Positions 1 to 7,777 of a stretch of 22,242 nt of DNA are shown one piece after another. The position numbers and the translations under genes are program-made. The DNA lies in the IMG/VR virus record IMGVR_UViG_3300031974_003377, positions 1-22,242 of that record. One strand, written 5' to 3'. This stretch comes from a virus. Each line of letters opens with the position of its first letter. The first letter of the stretch is position 1. A model generated the notes under the pieces. The model was not told the origin of the DNA. It searched no databases and saw only the letters and a program-made list of their open reading frames with translations.

Positions 1-489
1 TTTGATCCTAAGTCACCAAGTCGTTCTTTTGCAACACCTCGTTCTTGGTCATTTGTTTCCGAGTTACTCGAAGACGACGATGACGAGAATACCACTACCG
101 ACTTGGTTAGTGGTGCAGTAGGCGAAGGCCTTGCTGTGAAGTTCATGGCCCATCGTAAGATGGCATCACAACTTCCGAACCCTTCGGATATTTTGATTGG
201 TAAGGTAAAAGAGTTAAAGACAAAAGAAATCAGTGCCATGTATTCCTTGACTGTCTCGCTCTGCTATGAACTTAAAGAAGCCTGTGATAAAAACGATAAA
301 AAGTTTGACGATAAAGTTAATAACTTTTTACGTTTTGCAATGGATAATTTTGACACTGAATTGGTTGTTATGGGTATTAAACTTGCCCTTACACAATATG
401 AACTTCCAATCGATCCAGATGAAGTTGAGTGTTTTGATGAGTTCCATGAAAAGTTCGGCAAGTACGTAACTGCCGCACAGGCATCTTAA
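1..489 (+). CDS. C-terminal part of a MoxR-type AAA ATPase (5' end outside window)
   Basis: Frame 1 is open from the first base to the stop at 487-489, so the gene begins upstream of the window; the visible 162 residues are its C-terminal end. The start of the fragment contains FATPRSW followed by an acidic run, the pattern of the helical lid region after the AAA core in MoxR-like ATPases of marine T4-like phages. No Walker motifs are visible because they would lie upstream. MoxR ATPases normally act as chaperone-like remodellers together with a VWA-domain partner, and the next gene encodes such a protein, which supports the call. A TTG at 103 could be mistaken for a start, but the same frame continues upstream with plausible coding sequence. 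A hairpin terminator follows directly. Confidence 0.7.
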   Translation, partial: FDPKSPSRSFATPRSWSFVSELLEDDDDENTTTDLVSGAVGEGLAVKFMAHRKMASQLPNPSDILIGKVKELKTKEISAMYSLTVSLCYELKEACDKNDKKFDDKVNNFLRFAMDNFDTELVVMGIKLALTQYELPIDPDEVECFDEFHEKFGKYVTAAQAS

Positions 490-495
490 AACTTT

Positions 496-531
496 GGGTG
501 GGGTATTTTGGTATCCCACCCATCCTTTTTT
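496..531 (+). terminator. Rho-independent terminator after the ATPase gene
   Basis: A 10-bp stem (496-505 with 512-521, GGGTGGGGTA pairing TATCCCACCC with one G-T pair) encloses a 6-nt loop TTTTGG and is followed by a run of six T. It starts 7 bases after the stop codon of the ATPase gene, the usual place for an intrinsic terminator. Confidence 0.85.
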
Positions 532-533
532 GA

Positions 534-562
534 TTGACAAATCCAATTAAATATACTATAAT
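534..562 (+). promoter_or_regulatory. Consensus sigma70-type promoter ahead of the VWA gene
   Basis: TTGACA at 534-539 and TATAAT at 557-562 are both perfect consensus hexamers separated by exactly 17 bp. They lie between the terminator and the ATG at 591, so transcription would start near 569 and leave a roughly 22-nt leader. A second motif, TTAAATATACT (547-557), is embedded here and recurs in the leader of the gene at 12545; its TAAATA core resembles T4-type late promoters. Confidence 0.75.
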
Positions 563-590
563 AATATTATAAACAATAAGGAATAGGCAC

Positions 591-1895
591 ATGGCAACAC
601 AAACACAAGATCAAGAAGTATTAGATAGATGGGAAGAGATTAAAAATATCCCAGAGGTAGAAGTTACAGACGAACTTCGTAAAGAAGTATTAGACAAAAT
701 TATTGTCGCTCGTGTTGGTCTTTTAATGCGTCATCCGTTTTTTGGTAATATGGCAACACGCCTTAAAGTTCAAGAAGCATCTGACTGGTGTCCTACTGCC
801 GCTACTGATGGTAGACACTTATTTTATAGTGTACCGTTTTTTGCTAAAATGACTAACAAAGAAGTTGAATTTGTTATTGCACATGAAATACTTCATTGCG
901 TATATGATCATATGTCTCGTAGAGAAAAACGAGATCCACAAGTACATAACATTGCCGCTGACTATATTGTAAACAATATTCTTGTTCGTGATAAAATCGG
1001 CGAGAAGCCTAAAGACATTCCTATTTTTCAAGACTTCAAATATGACGGTTGGTCTTCTGAAGATGTATACGATGACATCTATAGCAAATATGACGAAGAA
1101 GAATTAAAACAACTTGGTCAACTTCTTGACGAACACATTGATTGGGATAAAGAAAGTGATGGCAATGGTGCTGGTTCTAAGGACAATAAAGAAAAATCAC
1201 CAAGTGATAAGCCATCTTATAGTAAAGACGAACTACGTAAGATTAGAGATGAAATTAAAGAATCAATGATGTCATCAGCACAGTCAACAGGTGCTGGTAA
1301 TCTTCCTAAAGAAATACAACGTATGATTAAAGAGTTGACTGAACCTAAAATGAACTGGAGAGAACTTCTTCAGCAACAGATTCAATCAACTATTAAAAAT
1401 GATTTTACTTTTAGTCGACCTTCACGTAAAGGTTGGCACACTGGTGCTATTCTTCCAGGTTTAAACTTCCAAGATACTATTGATTTATGTATTGCAATTG
1501 ATATGAGTGGTTCTATTAGTAATGAACAGGCACAAGTATTCTTGAGCGAAATTAAAGGTATTATGGAACAATATCAAGATTACAAAATTAAAATTTGGTG
1601 TTTTGATACTGAGGTTTATAACGAACAAGATTTTGATGCGGCAAATGATGACTTACTATCTTATGAGGTACAAGGTGGTGGCGGTACTGACTTTGACGCT
1701 AATTGGAGATACATGAAGGACAATGATATTGTTCCTAAGAAATTTATTATGTTTACAGATGGGTACACTTGGGACAGTTGGGGTGATGCAGATTATTGTG
1801 ATACAATTTTTGTAATTCACTCACATCATAACAAGGATATTGAAGCACCGTTTGGGATAACAACTCACTATGAAAATGAAACCAAATCCGCTTAA
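591..1895 (+). CDS. Metallopeptidase-like / VWA-domain protein (DUF2201 type), partner of MoxR ATPase
   Basis: A 434-residue protein with two recognisable parts. The N-terminal part has a zinc-peptidase-like HEILH motif (H98, E99, H102), as in the DUF2201 N-terminal domain. The C-terminal part is a von Willebrand factor A fold with a MIDAS metal site: DMSGS at 304-308, a glycine run ending in T366/D367, and FTDG around 388-391. A charged, low-complexity linker (about 185-235) joins them. Proteins of this build are typically encoded next to MoxR ATPases, as here, and are thought to work with them in metal-dependent protein remodelling; the role in phages is not established. The start is supported by AAGGA (578-582), 8 nt before ATG. 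It has its own promoter, so it can be expressed separately from the ATPase. Confidence 0.85.
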   Translation: MATQTQDQEVLDRWEEIKNIPEVEVTDELRKEVLDKIIVARVGLLMRHPFFGNMATRLKVQEASDWCPTAATDGRHLFYSVPFFAKMTNKEVEFVIAHEILHCVYDHMSRREKRDPQVHNIAADYIVNNILVRDKIGEKPKDIPIFQDFKYDGWSSEDVYDDIYSKYDEEELKQLGQLLDEHIDWDKESDGNGAGSKDNKEKSPSDKPSYSKDELRKIRDEIKESMMSSAQSTGAGNLPKEIQRMIKELTEPKMNWRELLQQQIQSTIKNDFTFSRPSRKGWHTGAILPGLNFQDTIDLCIAIDMSGSISNEQAQVFLSEIKGIMEQYQDYKIKIWCFDTEVYNEQDFDAANDDLLSYEVQGGGGTDFDANWRYMKDNDIVPKKFIMFTDGYTWDSWGDADYCDTIFVIHSHHNKDIEAPFGITTHYENETKSA

Positions 1896-2145
1896 CTTTT
1901 TTGGAATAAGACGATTAGAGTATCCAGGTCCTCATTTAGAATACATGGAACTTGCTCAAGGTTATAATTTGGATAAAGCAATTATATCTTGGATAGAAAG
2001 TAACTGCAAAAGTAGATATTATATTGGTAGATCAATAGGATTGGATAGTAATAATAGTATTCAAACCAAAGTAAAAATTGGTTTTGAAAATCCAAAAGAA
2101 CTTTCATATTTCGCTTTGGCGTGTCCACTTTTAAAATACAAATAA
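1870..2145 (+). CDS. Small conserved-type phage protein, function unknown
   Basis: This 91-residue ORF overlaps the end of the VWA gene by 26 bp. A second in-frame ATG lies two codons later at 1876. The protein is basic and aromatic, and no catalytic motif, membrane segment or signal peptide is visible. Its position, close packing and same-strand orientation suggest co-transcription with the VWA gene. I do not recognise a function. Confidence 0.6.
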   Translation: MKMKPNPLNFFGIRRLEYPGPHLEYMELAQGYNLDKAIISWIESNCKSRYYIGRSIGLDSNNSIQTKVKIGFENPKELSYFALACPLLKYK

Positions 2146-2189
2146 GTAATTAAGTATGCATATTACTAAATTAACAAGGAGAATGACAT

Positions 2190-2519
2190 ATGTCTGATAA
2201 AAATACAACGACTGCTCCTGCTCCAGGTCAAGCACCTGCTCAAGGCGGCGCAGTTGAATTAACAGTTCAAGACCTTAACACTCTAAGAACTGTAATCGAT
2301 GTTGCTACACAACGTGGCGCATTTAAAGCAAATGAATTAGCGGCTGTAGGTACAACTTATAATAAGTTAGATACCTTTTTACAGCAGGTTCAAAAACAAC
2401 AGGCTGATGCCGCAAAAGCAAAAGATGGTGTAGCACCAGCAACACCAGAAGCGGCTCCTGTAAGCGGTGCTGATGCATCAGCGGCTTTAACAGGCGAGCC
2501 TACACCGGAGACAAAATAA
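2190..2519 (+). CDS. Ala/Pro-rich small phage protein with a short helical core, function unknown
   Basis: This 109-residue protein has Ala/Pro-rich flanks around a compact middle (about 25-70, including LTVQDLNTLRTVIDVA and a GAFKANEL stretch) that looks like two or three helices. I recall similar small proteins in the structural regions of T4-like cyanophages, but assign no function. A strong ribosome site, AAGGAG at 2176-2181, sits 8 nt before the ATG. The last base of its stop codon is the first base of the next start codon (TAATG), indicating translational coupling. Confidence 0.7.
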   Translation: MSDKNTTTAPAPGQAPAQGGAVELTVQDLNTLRTVIDVATQRGAFKANELAAVGTTYNKLDTFLQQVQKQQADAAKAKDGVAPATPEAAPVSGADASAALTGEPTPETK

Positions 2520-3124
2520 TGGCTACGAAACATATCGGAAGATTAAAATCAAATAAAAGGAAAGTTGCTGTTGCGTACAGAACAATTCCTGGAGACCATA
2601 AACACGCATTAGTAGTTTCAACTGAAAACTTAACTGATGCAGATCATGATGTTTTAATGCAATTAGTAGACTCACCAGCAGGTCAAGATTCATATGAACT
2701 TGCAGAAGCAATGGCACGTACACGTCTGTCTGACGGAAGTGTAATGTTAGCACGTTTTCATTCACAAGGAAAACTTACTAAAGTTCCAACAAGCGAAGTA
2801 GTAATGACTCCAACTACAAATACTACAGTTGAGTTAGATGAGTTAAACAAACTTATTGCTGAGCAAAAAGGTGTTTCAATTGAAGATCTTGCATTGAAAG
2901 AAGACACACAGCCAGTAGCAACTGCTGAAACAGTTCCTGCAACTGACACTGCAACTGCACCTTCAAATGAACCAGTAGCGGCTCCTACACAGGGAGAAGC
3001 ACTTTCAGATGAAGATCTTGCTAAATCTTATCGTTCACAAGCAGATAGATTAAGTAAAGAAGCGGCGCAGTTAAGACGTCAAGCAGAAGAACTTGTACCC
3101 ACTAAGAAAAAAGCCAAGGCCTAA
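2519..3124 (+). CDS. Phage protein with ordered N-terminus and coiled C-terminus, function unknown
   Basis: This 201-residue protein has a folded-looking N-terminal half (about 1-110, beginning MATKHIGRLK). A Pro/Ala/Thr-rich linker (about 125-160) follows, then a charged heptad-like helix (about 165-195) and a lysine-rich tail. The layout recalls conserved hypothetical proteins encoded in T4-like cyanophage structural modules; a scaffold- or virion-associated role is possible but unproven. It is coupled to the previous gene by a 1-base stop/start overlap and ends 5 bp before the next ATG. Confidence 0.7.
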   Translation: MATKHIGRLKSNKRKVAVAYRTIPGDHKHALVVSTENLTDADHDVLMQLVDSPAGQDSYELAEAMARTRLSDGSVMLARFHSQGKLTKVPTSEVVMTPTTNTTVELDELNKLIAEQKGVSIEDLALKEDTQPVATAETVPATDTATAPSNEPVAAPTQGEALSDEDLAKSYRSQADRLSKEAAQLRRQAEELVPTKKKAKA

Positions 3125-3129
3125 CTTAG

Positions 3130-3447
3130 ATGGGGGCCAGGAACTTAAAACTTCCTGAAGATGTAATCAGACATTGGCCTGAAGTATTCAAGAATATAGA
3201 AGTAAAAACTATACCTCTTGAATACCTTCAGCATATCGAAGTTACGTTCAAAAACAGGAAAAAATGGATTATAGAATGTAAACCTAATGTTTCTCAAAAA
3301 AGATTTGAGAAGGATATTAGGGAACTATTCGATCAATACGGCCCTCAAATCAAGGGTGTTGACTTTGCTATAGACACAAAAAAACTTAAACAAGATATAC
3401 AGAAAGGTACGCAAAAGGTGTTTAAAAACGCCAAAATACGTAAATAA
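3130..3447 (+). CDS. Small basic phage protein, function unknown
   Basis: This 105-residue lysine-rich protein has a strand-rich middle (PLEYLQHIEVTFKNRKKW around 39-56) and a basic C-terminal helix. It starts 5 bp after the preceding stop and closes the run of four small genes before a 70-bp gap holding a candidate late promoter. No enzymatic motif is seen. It resembles small conserved proteins near phage structural genes, but I cannot name a role. Confidence 0.65.
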   Translation: MGARNLKLPEDVIRHWPEVFKNIEVKTIPLEYLQHIEVTFKNRKKWIIECKPNVSQKRFEKDIRELFDQYGPQIKGVDFAIDTKKLKQDIQKGTQKVFKNAKIRK

Positions 3448-3474
3448 TGTATAATATTAAAAGAAGTCAAAAAG

Positions 3475-3482
3475 CATAAATA
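3475..3482 (+). promoter_or_regulatory. Candidate T4-type late promoter element (CATAAATA)
   Basis: CATAAATA differs by one base from the T4 late -10 element TATAAATA. It lies in the 70-bp gap before the fibre-like gene, with its last base 36 nt ahead of the ATG. The same TAAATA core ends exactly 36 nt ahead of the gene at 12545 and 38 nt ahead of the gene at 591. Confidence 0.5.
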
Positions 3483-3517
3483 CATATAGCAACATTAGAC
3501 TTCAGGAGTAAGTAAGT

Positions 3518-4804
3518 ATGGCACTTAAAATTAGAAGAGGAACAGAGGCGGAAAGAGCGGCCTTAACGGGTACTGACCCAGCATTGGGCGAACCTATTTT
3601 TGTAACAGATACTGGAAAATTATGGGTAGGTGATGGCACTACAGGTGGTGTTCAAATTAATCCAGATTTAGCCATTACAAATTTAACAGATGTTGATACA
3701 TCTATGTCTCCTGCTAACGGCCAATTACTTACATGGTCTACTCCAAATATGCAATGGGAAGCACAAACTTTATCAGTTGTGCAAGATATACAAGATTTAA
3801 ATAATGTCGATACTACCGGTGTTGCTAACGGTAAAATTTTAAAATATGATGCCGCACTAAACAATCCAGATGCTACTGTAGGCGGTTGGGTAGTAAGTGA
3901 TGAATACTCTTTTGATCTTGATACAGTTATCGGGGGCAAAAGTATTAATATTATTGGTGATGTATCAACTGACGGTCTTAATGCTCCTGCAAATGGACAA
4001 TACTTGTTATGGGATGATGTAAACGGTTACTGGAAACCAGGTGACATTAACTTATCGAGTAGTTCTATTAGTGCAATTACAGCAGACGTAACAGGATCTG
4101 TTTTTGCTGATGATAGTACTGTAATGATCGATGCTGTTGCTGGAACAGTAAACTTAACTAACGGTGTGTTAAGTGTTGTTCAAAACGAAATTCAAGCAAC
4201 AGGTACTAACTTAATTAAAATTGGTAACAACACAGATGTTAACTCATTAACTTTCCAAGTTACTAACGTTGATGCATCTGAAGCAATCGAAGTTGTTAAT
4301 AAAGCAGGAAACAGTGTAAACAATACATCTAAACTAACGTTCTCAAGTAGACACGGTGCAGATATGGAAAATCCAGTAGCGGCAACAGCAGGCGACTGGG
4401 TTGGAACAATTAGTGGTAGAGCATTTGATCCATTAGAAAATGCTTATATTCCATCAAGCATTTTTGCAATGACTCTTGATAACAACGAAGCGATTGCACA
4501 AGATACTGCTAAAGGTAAATTCTTATTCATTAATAATTCAGGCACAGGTACTTCACCAGTGTTAAATGTTATGTCATATGATGCACGTGGTTATCTTGCT
4601 ATTAATAACAATGCCAATTACGTTGCAGATGCAACACTTGATGTTAATGGATTTATGAAAATGGCTCCACTTACTGCTGAACCAACAGCAGTTGAAGGCA
4701 TGATGGCTATTGCAGATGGAACTACTTGGGATCCGGCATCTAAAGGTGGCGCAGTAAGTTATCCAGTTTACTACGATGGTAATGCTTGGAACGCATTGTA
4801 CTAA
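3518..4804 (+). CDS. Tail-fibre-like / virion surface protein with Mtd-type N-terminal domain
   Basis: This 428-residue protein begins MALKIRRGTEAER and continues to KLWVGDG by residue 40, the signature of the major-tropism-determinant N-terminal domain common on phage tail fibres and appendages. Three degenerate repeats follow (about 55-84, 94-128 and 149-178), each with an ANGxxLxW/Y core and a later tryptophan. Beyond about 180 the chain is rich in Asn, Thr and Val, as in beta-structured fibre shafts, and the C-terminus has a tail-fibre-like end with PVYYDGNAW. No intramolecular chaperone is visible. GGAG at 3505-3508 supports the start. It is the last clearly structural gene before the enzyme clusters, which makes it, or the structure it attaches to, a possible target of them. 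Confidence 0.75.
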   Translation: MALKIRRGTEAERAALTGTDPALGEPIFVTDTGKLWVGDGTTGGVQINPDLAITNLTDVDTSMSPANGQLLTWSTPNMQWEAQTLSVVQDIQDLNNVDTTGVANGKILKYDAALNNPDATVGGWVVSDEYSFDLDTVIGGKSINIIGDVSTDGLNAPANGQYLLWDDVNGYWKPGDINLSSSSISAITADVTGSVFADDSTVMIDAVAGTVNLTNGVLSVVQNEIQATGTNLIKIGNNTDVNSLTFQVTNVDASEAIEVVNKAGNSVNNTSKLTFSSRHGADMENPVAATAGDWVGTISGRAFDPLENAYIPSSIFAMTLDNNEAIAQDTAKGKFLFINNSGTGTSPVLNVMSYDARGYLAINNNANYVADATLDVNGFMKMAPLTAEPTAVEGMMAIADGTTWDPASKGGAVSYPVYYDGNAWNALY

Positions 4805-4848
4805 GCCAACAATAATACAACCAATCTTTTTTCCAAATAAGTAAGTAT

Positions 4849-5490
4849 ATGAGCACCTTAACTCTCTATACCTCTGGCAGTACTGATGAACCAAAAGAAG
4901 TTACCCACACTTGGGATCAAATAAAAGATTGGGCATTAAAAAGCATCGATGAAATTGGATTGTCAGACGAAGATAGAGTGCTTGATGTATTCCCTAATAA
5001 CACTATTGCCCACCACACAATTACCGCCTTTCCTGCGTTTTTAAGCGGCGCACAGTGCTGGAAAACTAACTTTAGTGCATATACCTACCCTGAACTGTTT
5101 AACCGCGTTAAACCGACGTTTATAGCGTTAATACCACGCCATTTAGAACTATTACTAAAGGCAAAAGGCTTTGAAAACTTGGATATGAGTTGCGTCCGTT
5201 ATATGGTTACAGGTAGTTCCAAAATAGAACAAAGTTTCATAGATGCCTTTAGAGAACGTGGTGTCCAAACTGTAGCAAATTGGTATGGAATGACTGAAGT
5301 TGCTCCACCAAAAATGATTGGATATAATACGACACATTTTACAAAGATAGACGACGATGTATGGTTTACTGACGAAGGAGAATGTGTGATAGATAAATTT
5401 TATACAGGCGATATATTTGATGTAGAAACTAAAACATTTTTACATAGGAAAAAAGAAGCAAATGGAAAAACTTGGAAAACTGAAGTTTAG
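4849..5490 (+). CDS. Miniature adenylate-forming (ANL/AMP-binding) domain protein
   Basis: At 213 residues this is far shorter than normal ANL enzymes (about 500-600), yet the core motifs are present in order: the phosphate-binding loop TSGST at 8-12 with K16, YGMTE at 146-150, and TGDIF at 186-190. The N-terminal subdomain before the P-loop and the C-terminal lid with its catalytic lysine are absent. The natural reaction is acyl-AMP formation from a carboxylate and ATP. Whether this core alone can adenylate, or works with a partner, cannot be told. The start is 44 bp after the fibre gene, without a strong ribosome site but with a TAAGTAAGTA leader also found before 3518. The last 29 bp overlap the GNAT-like gene, whose product could be a functional partner. 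Confidence 0.75.
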   Translation: MSTLTLYTSGSTDEPKEVTHTWDQIKDWALKSIDEIGLSDEDRVLDVFPNNTIAHHTITAFPAFLSGAQCWKTNFSAYTYPELFNRVKPTFIALIPRHLELLLKAKGFENLDMSCVRYMVTGSSKIEQSFIDAFRERGVQTVANWYGMTEVAPPKMIGYNTTHFTKIDDDVWFTDEGECVIDKFYTGDIFDVETKTFLHRKKEANGKTWKTEV

Positions 5491-6019
5491 ATTTGCTACT
5501 ATAGAAGATACACATTTAGTAGAACAATTTTGCAAATCGCAAAACTTTAGTAATAACACATCACTTAAAAAAATGAAATGGGAATGGTGCCTTGATGTAG
5601 GTGCTTGGACTATTGCATTAGACGAAGACAAAATTATTAGCATAGCAGGTATACATCCATTGCCAGAAGTAAATTCAGACAGTTACCGTTGTTTGTTTAG
5701 AGGTGCTCAACTTCCTGGTTACACACTCGGTACAGGAAGAGATATTTTTAAAACAGGTATACAGTTAAGACATCTTTTAAATTATCAAATAGATTGGGCA
5801 ATAGAAAAAAACATAAATGCAGAACTATACATTAGCACTAACATAAATGACGATGGCGGCAAAAGTCAACGTATGAATAATATTATGATGCCATTACTTG
5901 CAAAACGTGGTATATGGGAATTAGATAGACAAATAGAACTTTATAATGTTCCACAAAACTTATGGCGTATTGATGTGCTTACTTATATGGAAGAGCGTAG
6001 CCGTTCGCTAAACACCTAA
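5462..6019 (+). CDS. GNAT-like acyltransferase family protein
   Basis: A 185-residue protein opening with a strand-helix pattern (LKFRFATIEDTHLVEQFC) typical of GNAT N-termini. A paired-strand segment around 48-66 (GAWTIALDEDKIISIAGIHP) follows. No clear acetyl-CoA pyrophosphate loop (Q/RxxGxG/A) is seen, although GYTLGTGRD near 87-95 falls in a plausible region, so activity and donor are uncertain. It overlaps the ANL-like gene by 29 bp with AGG upstream as ribosome site, suggesting coupled expression; transfer of an adenylated acyl group is an attractive but unproven link. Its last 41 bp overlap the convergent halogenase gene. Confidence 0.5.
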   Translation: MEKLGKLKFRFATIEDTHLVEQFCKSQNFSNNTSLKKMKWEWCLDVGAWTIALDEDKIISIAGIHPLPEVNSDSYRCLFRGAQLPGYTLGTGRDIFKTGIQLRHLLNYQIDWAIEKNINAELYISTNINDDGGKSQRMNNIMMPLLAKRGIWELDRQIELYNVPQNLWRIDVLTYMEERSRSLNT

Positions 6020-7076
6020 AACTATATTCGTCAAATATAGTAAACGGCTTTTTCTTTATATTAATTTCTTTAACTTCGTTTTTCCAATAATCTGTATTTT
6101 TACTCGTTGCAGTATAATGTAACTCTAAAAATTCTTCTAAGTGTTTTACGATATTACGCCATTGCTTGTTATAAATTTTTTGTTTTCCTACAAGCCTTAC
6201 TAACATTTCAATTTGATATTGAATAAGCCAAATTGCTTGTGCTTCTAAAGGTTCTAAAAATCCTGCACTTAATCCGACGTTTAATATTTTTCCTTGATAT
6301 GGTGTTTCGCAATATTGGCTTTCCCATTCAATTACTCTAAGTTTATCTAATTCAAGATTGTACGGACATTTTTCAATAAATTCTTTCTTAGCACTTTCTA
6401 CTGTTTGATGTTTGTTACTAAACACATACCCGTTACCTATACGATTTTGTAGATAGATATTCCACATCCAGCCATTGCTCATTGCTGTTGTTTCTGTATA
6501 ATATTTTAATTCATTATCATAACTTGGTGCAACTATAGCACAGTTATTTTTTAGTTTAGTTTTTATCATCTGTTTTTGAGGGAACAATTTGCTAAAGCCT
6601 GCACAGTTTATAATTAAATCAGCATCTAAATTATCAATTGTAGACAGTGTTTTGTTTACTAATTTTACACCATTTGGTAGTGCTACTTTATCACGTAACA
6701 TAATGCCAAACTTATTCGCATCTATATGATATGCATGACGCCATTTTTTATTTGGCAACTCATAATTTTCCATCCAACGCATTTGTTCATCATGCTCTGC
6801 TTCGTCAAAACAAAAATGATGGAACCAACTTTCGCCGTGCCAGTTTTTATGTTTAATTGTATACTTACGAACAGCATCACAGTTGTCAAATAAATCTTGT
6901 TCAGTAAGACCTATTTCATTTATAAAATCATATATGCTGGGCAATGTACTTTCACCTACACCTATAATAGGAATATCTTGACTTTGTATTACAGTTATAT
7001 TCCAATCTGTTTTAACACTAAGATAACTTGCAGTCATCCAGCCTGCTGTACCTCCGCCTACTATTGTTACTTTCAT
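5979..7076 (-). CDS. Flavin-dependent tryptophan-halogenase-family protein
   Basis: A 365-residue flavoprotein with GGGTAG (7-12) for FAD binding, the family block GVGESTLP (39-46), a lysine (K71) aligned by me with the catalytic lysine of PrnA/RebH, WMWNI at 203-207 matching WxWxI, and GFLEPLE at 272-278. The usual proline after WxWxI is tyrosine here, and the usual EPLES reads EPLEA. Family members are normally over 500 residues, so the C-terminal part is reduced. Such enzymes use FADH2, O2 and halide to make a hypohalous intermediate and halogenate an electron-rich substrate; a flavin reductase is needed and none is in the window. Cyanophage halogenases of this family are known (VirX1). 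It is last in the - strand oxygenase operon and overlaps the preceding gene by 4 bp. Confidence 0.8.
   Translation of the reverse strand: MKVTIVGGGTAGWMTASYLSVKTDWNITVIQSQDIPIIGVGESTLPSIYDFINEIGLTEQDLFDNCDAVRKYTIKHKNWHGESWFHHFCFDEAEHDEQMRWMENYELPNKKWRHAYHIDANKFGIMLRDKVALPNGVKLVNKTLSTIDNLDADLIINCAGFSKLFPQKQMIKTKLKNNCAIVAPSYDNELKYYTETTAMSNGWMWNIYLQNRIGNGYVFSNKHQTVESAKKEFIEKCPYNLELDKLRVIEWESQYCETPYQGKILNVGLSAGFLEPLEAQAIWLIQYQIEMLVRLVGKQKIYNKQWRNIVKHLEEFLELHYTATSKNTDYWKNEVKEINIKKKPFTIFDEYSFRCLANGYALPYK
5999..6053 (+). terminator. Nested hairpin with T-run at the convergent gene ends
   Basis: An outer 7-bp stem (AGCCGTT 5999-6005 with AACGGCT 6043-6049) encloses a perfect 8-bp inner stem (ACTATATT 6021-6028 with AATATAGT 6034-6041, loop CGTCA). 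A T-rich tract follows directly after the outer stem. It straddles the stop of the GNAT-like gene and lies inside the upstream half of the convergent halogenase gene's 3' end, so it is best read as a + strand terminator. Confidence 0.5.
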
Positions 7077-7777
7077 AATGCTAAAATGTCCTGTATTCGA
7101 CTTTCATCGACCCTTGTTAAAAAATGTGCTCTTTCAGTTTTACCAGTATTTTCTGTTCCATGATAAGCATTAGTATTTAAAATATAAACTTTGCCAACTT
7201 TCATATTATATTTTACTTCTCTATCTTTACCAAAGCAAAATACTGCTTCTTCGTTAGTTTCTAAGGGAATATGCAATTTTTTAACTGTACTATCTTTATG
7301 TGTTTTAATTTCCGCTCCAGGTCCGTGAATAGTAATAATACATTGTTTAAAACTATCTTCTCCTAATAGATCAATTAGTGTATTCATATAGCCATATCTG
7401 TATTGAGGCAATACATTACACTTGTCATAGAATAAAGGATCTAATGTTTCAGGAAACATCTCTTTGTTTGCTTGACTTGGAGGAGGTAACGGCTCGTATT
7501 TTTCAACTGGCCATGCAAGTGTATATCCACTAATAGGTCCACAATAATAACCACAGTATCCTAATTCCATATATTGTTTACTAACTTCAAGTGTAAGTCT
7601 TTCAGGAAAATTATAAAAATCAAAGTATACGTGTTTGAATTTTTCTTTTAATTCAGAATAATAGTTCTTTAGTTGAACAGGATCTAAATCAACATTTAAT
7701 TCTATACAACCCCAAGACTCGTCTTCATATAGCATTTCCATTGTAATATCTTTTGGGTCATAGTTTTTTATAATCAT
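7073..7777 (-). CDS. Fe(II)/2-oxoglutarate oxygenase, Asp/Asn beta-hydroxylase type (A)
   Basis: A 234-residue cupin-type dioxygenase. The iron ligands appear as H160-x-D162 and H206 (in the AYHGTEN stretch), with R216 positioned to bind 2-oxoglutarate. The core between them (KKLHIPLETNEEAVFCFG, then KVYILNTNAYHG) is shared with the products at 7774, 8950 and 9678, so these are paralogues. Family members hydroxylate protein side chains or small molecules using O2 and 2-oxoglutarate; the substrate here is unknown. The N-terminal 140 residues are not shared strongly with the paralogues and probably set specificity. ATGA-type 4-bp overlaps with both neighbours show translational coupling. Confidence 0.8.
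   Translation of the reverse strand: MIIKNYDPKDITMEMLYEDESWGCIELNVDLDPVQLKNYYSELKEKFKHVYFDFYNFPERLTLEVSKQYMELGYCGYYCGPISGYTLAWPVEKYEPLPPPSQANKEMFPETLDPLFYDKCNVLPQYRYGYMNTLIDLLGEDSFKQCIITIHGPGAEIKTHKDSTVKKLHIPLETNEEAVFCFGKDREVKYNMKVGKVYILNTNAYHGTENTGKTERAHFLTRVDESRIQDILAL

Noticed and set aside
103-489. Independent 128-residue gene starting at TTG 103
   Set aside because: The same frame is open to base 1 with a typical MoxR-lid sequence, so this is the tail of a longer gene rather than a separate one.
2190-2519. Ala/Pro-rich stretches as tandem DNA repeats
   Set aside because: The repetition is only at amino-acid composition level; no DNA unit repeats in register.
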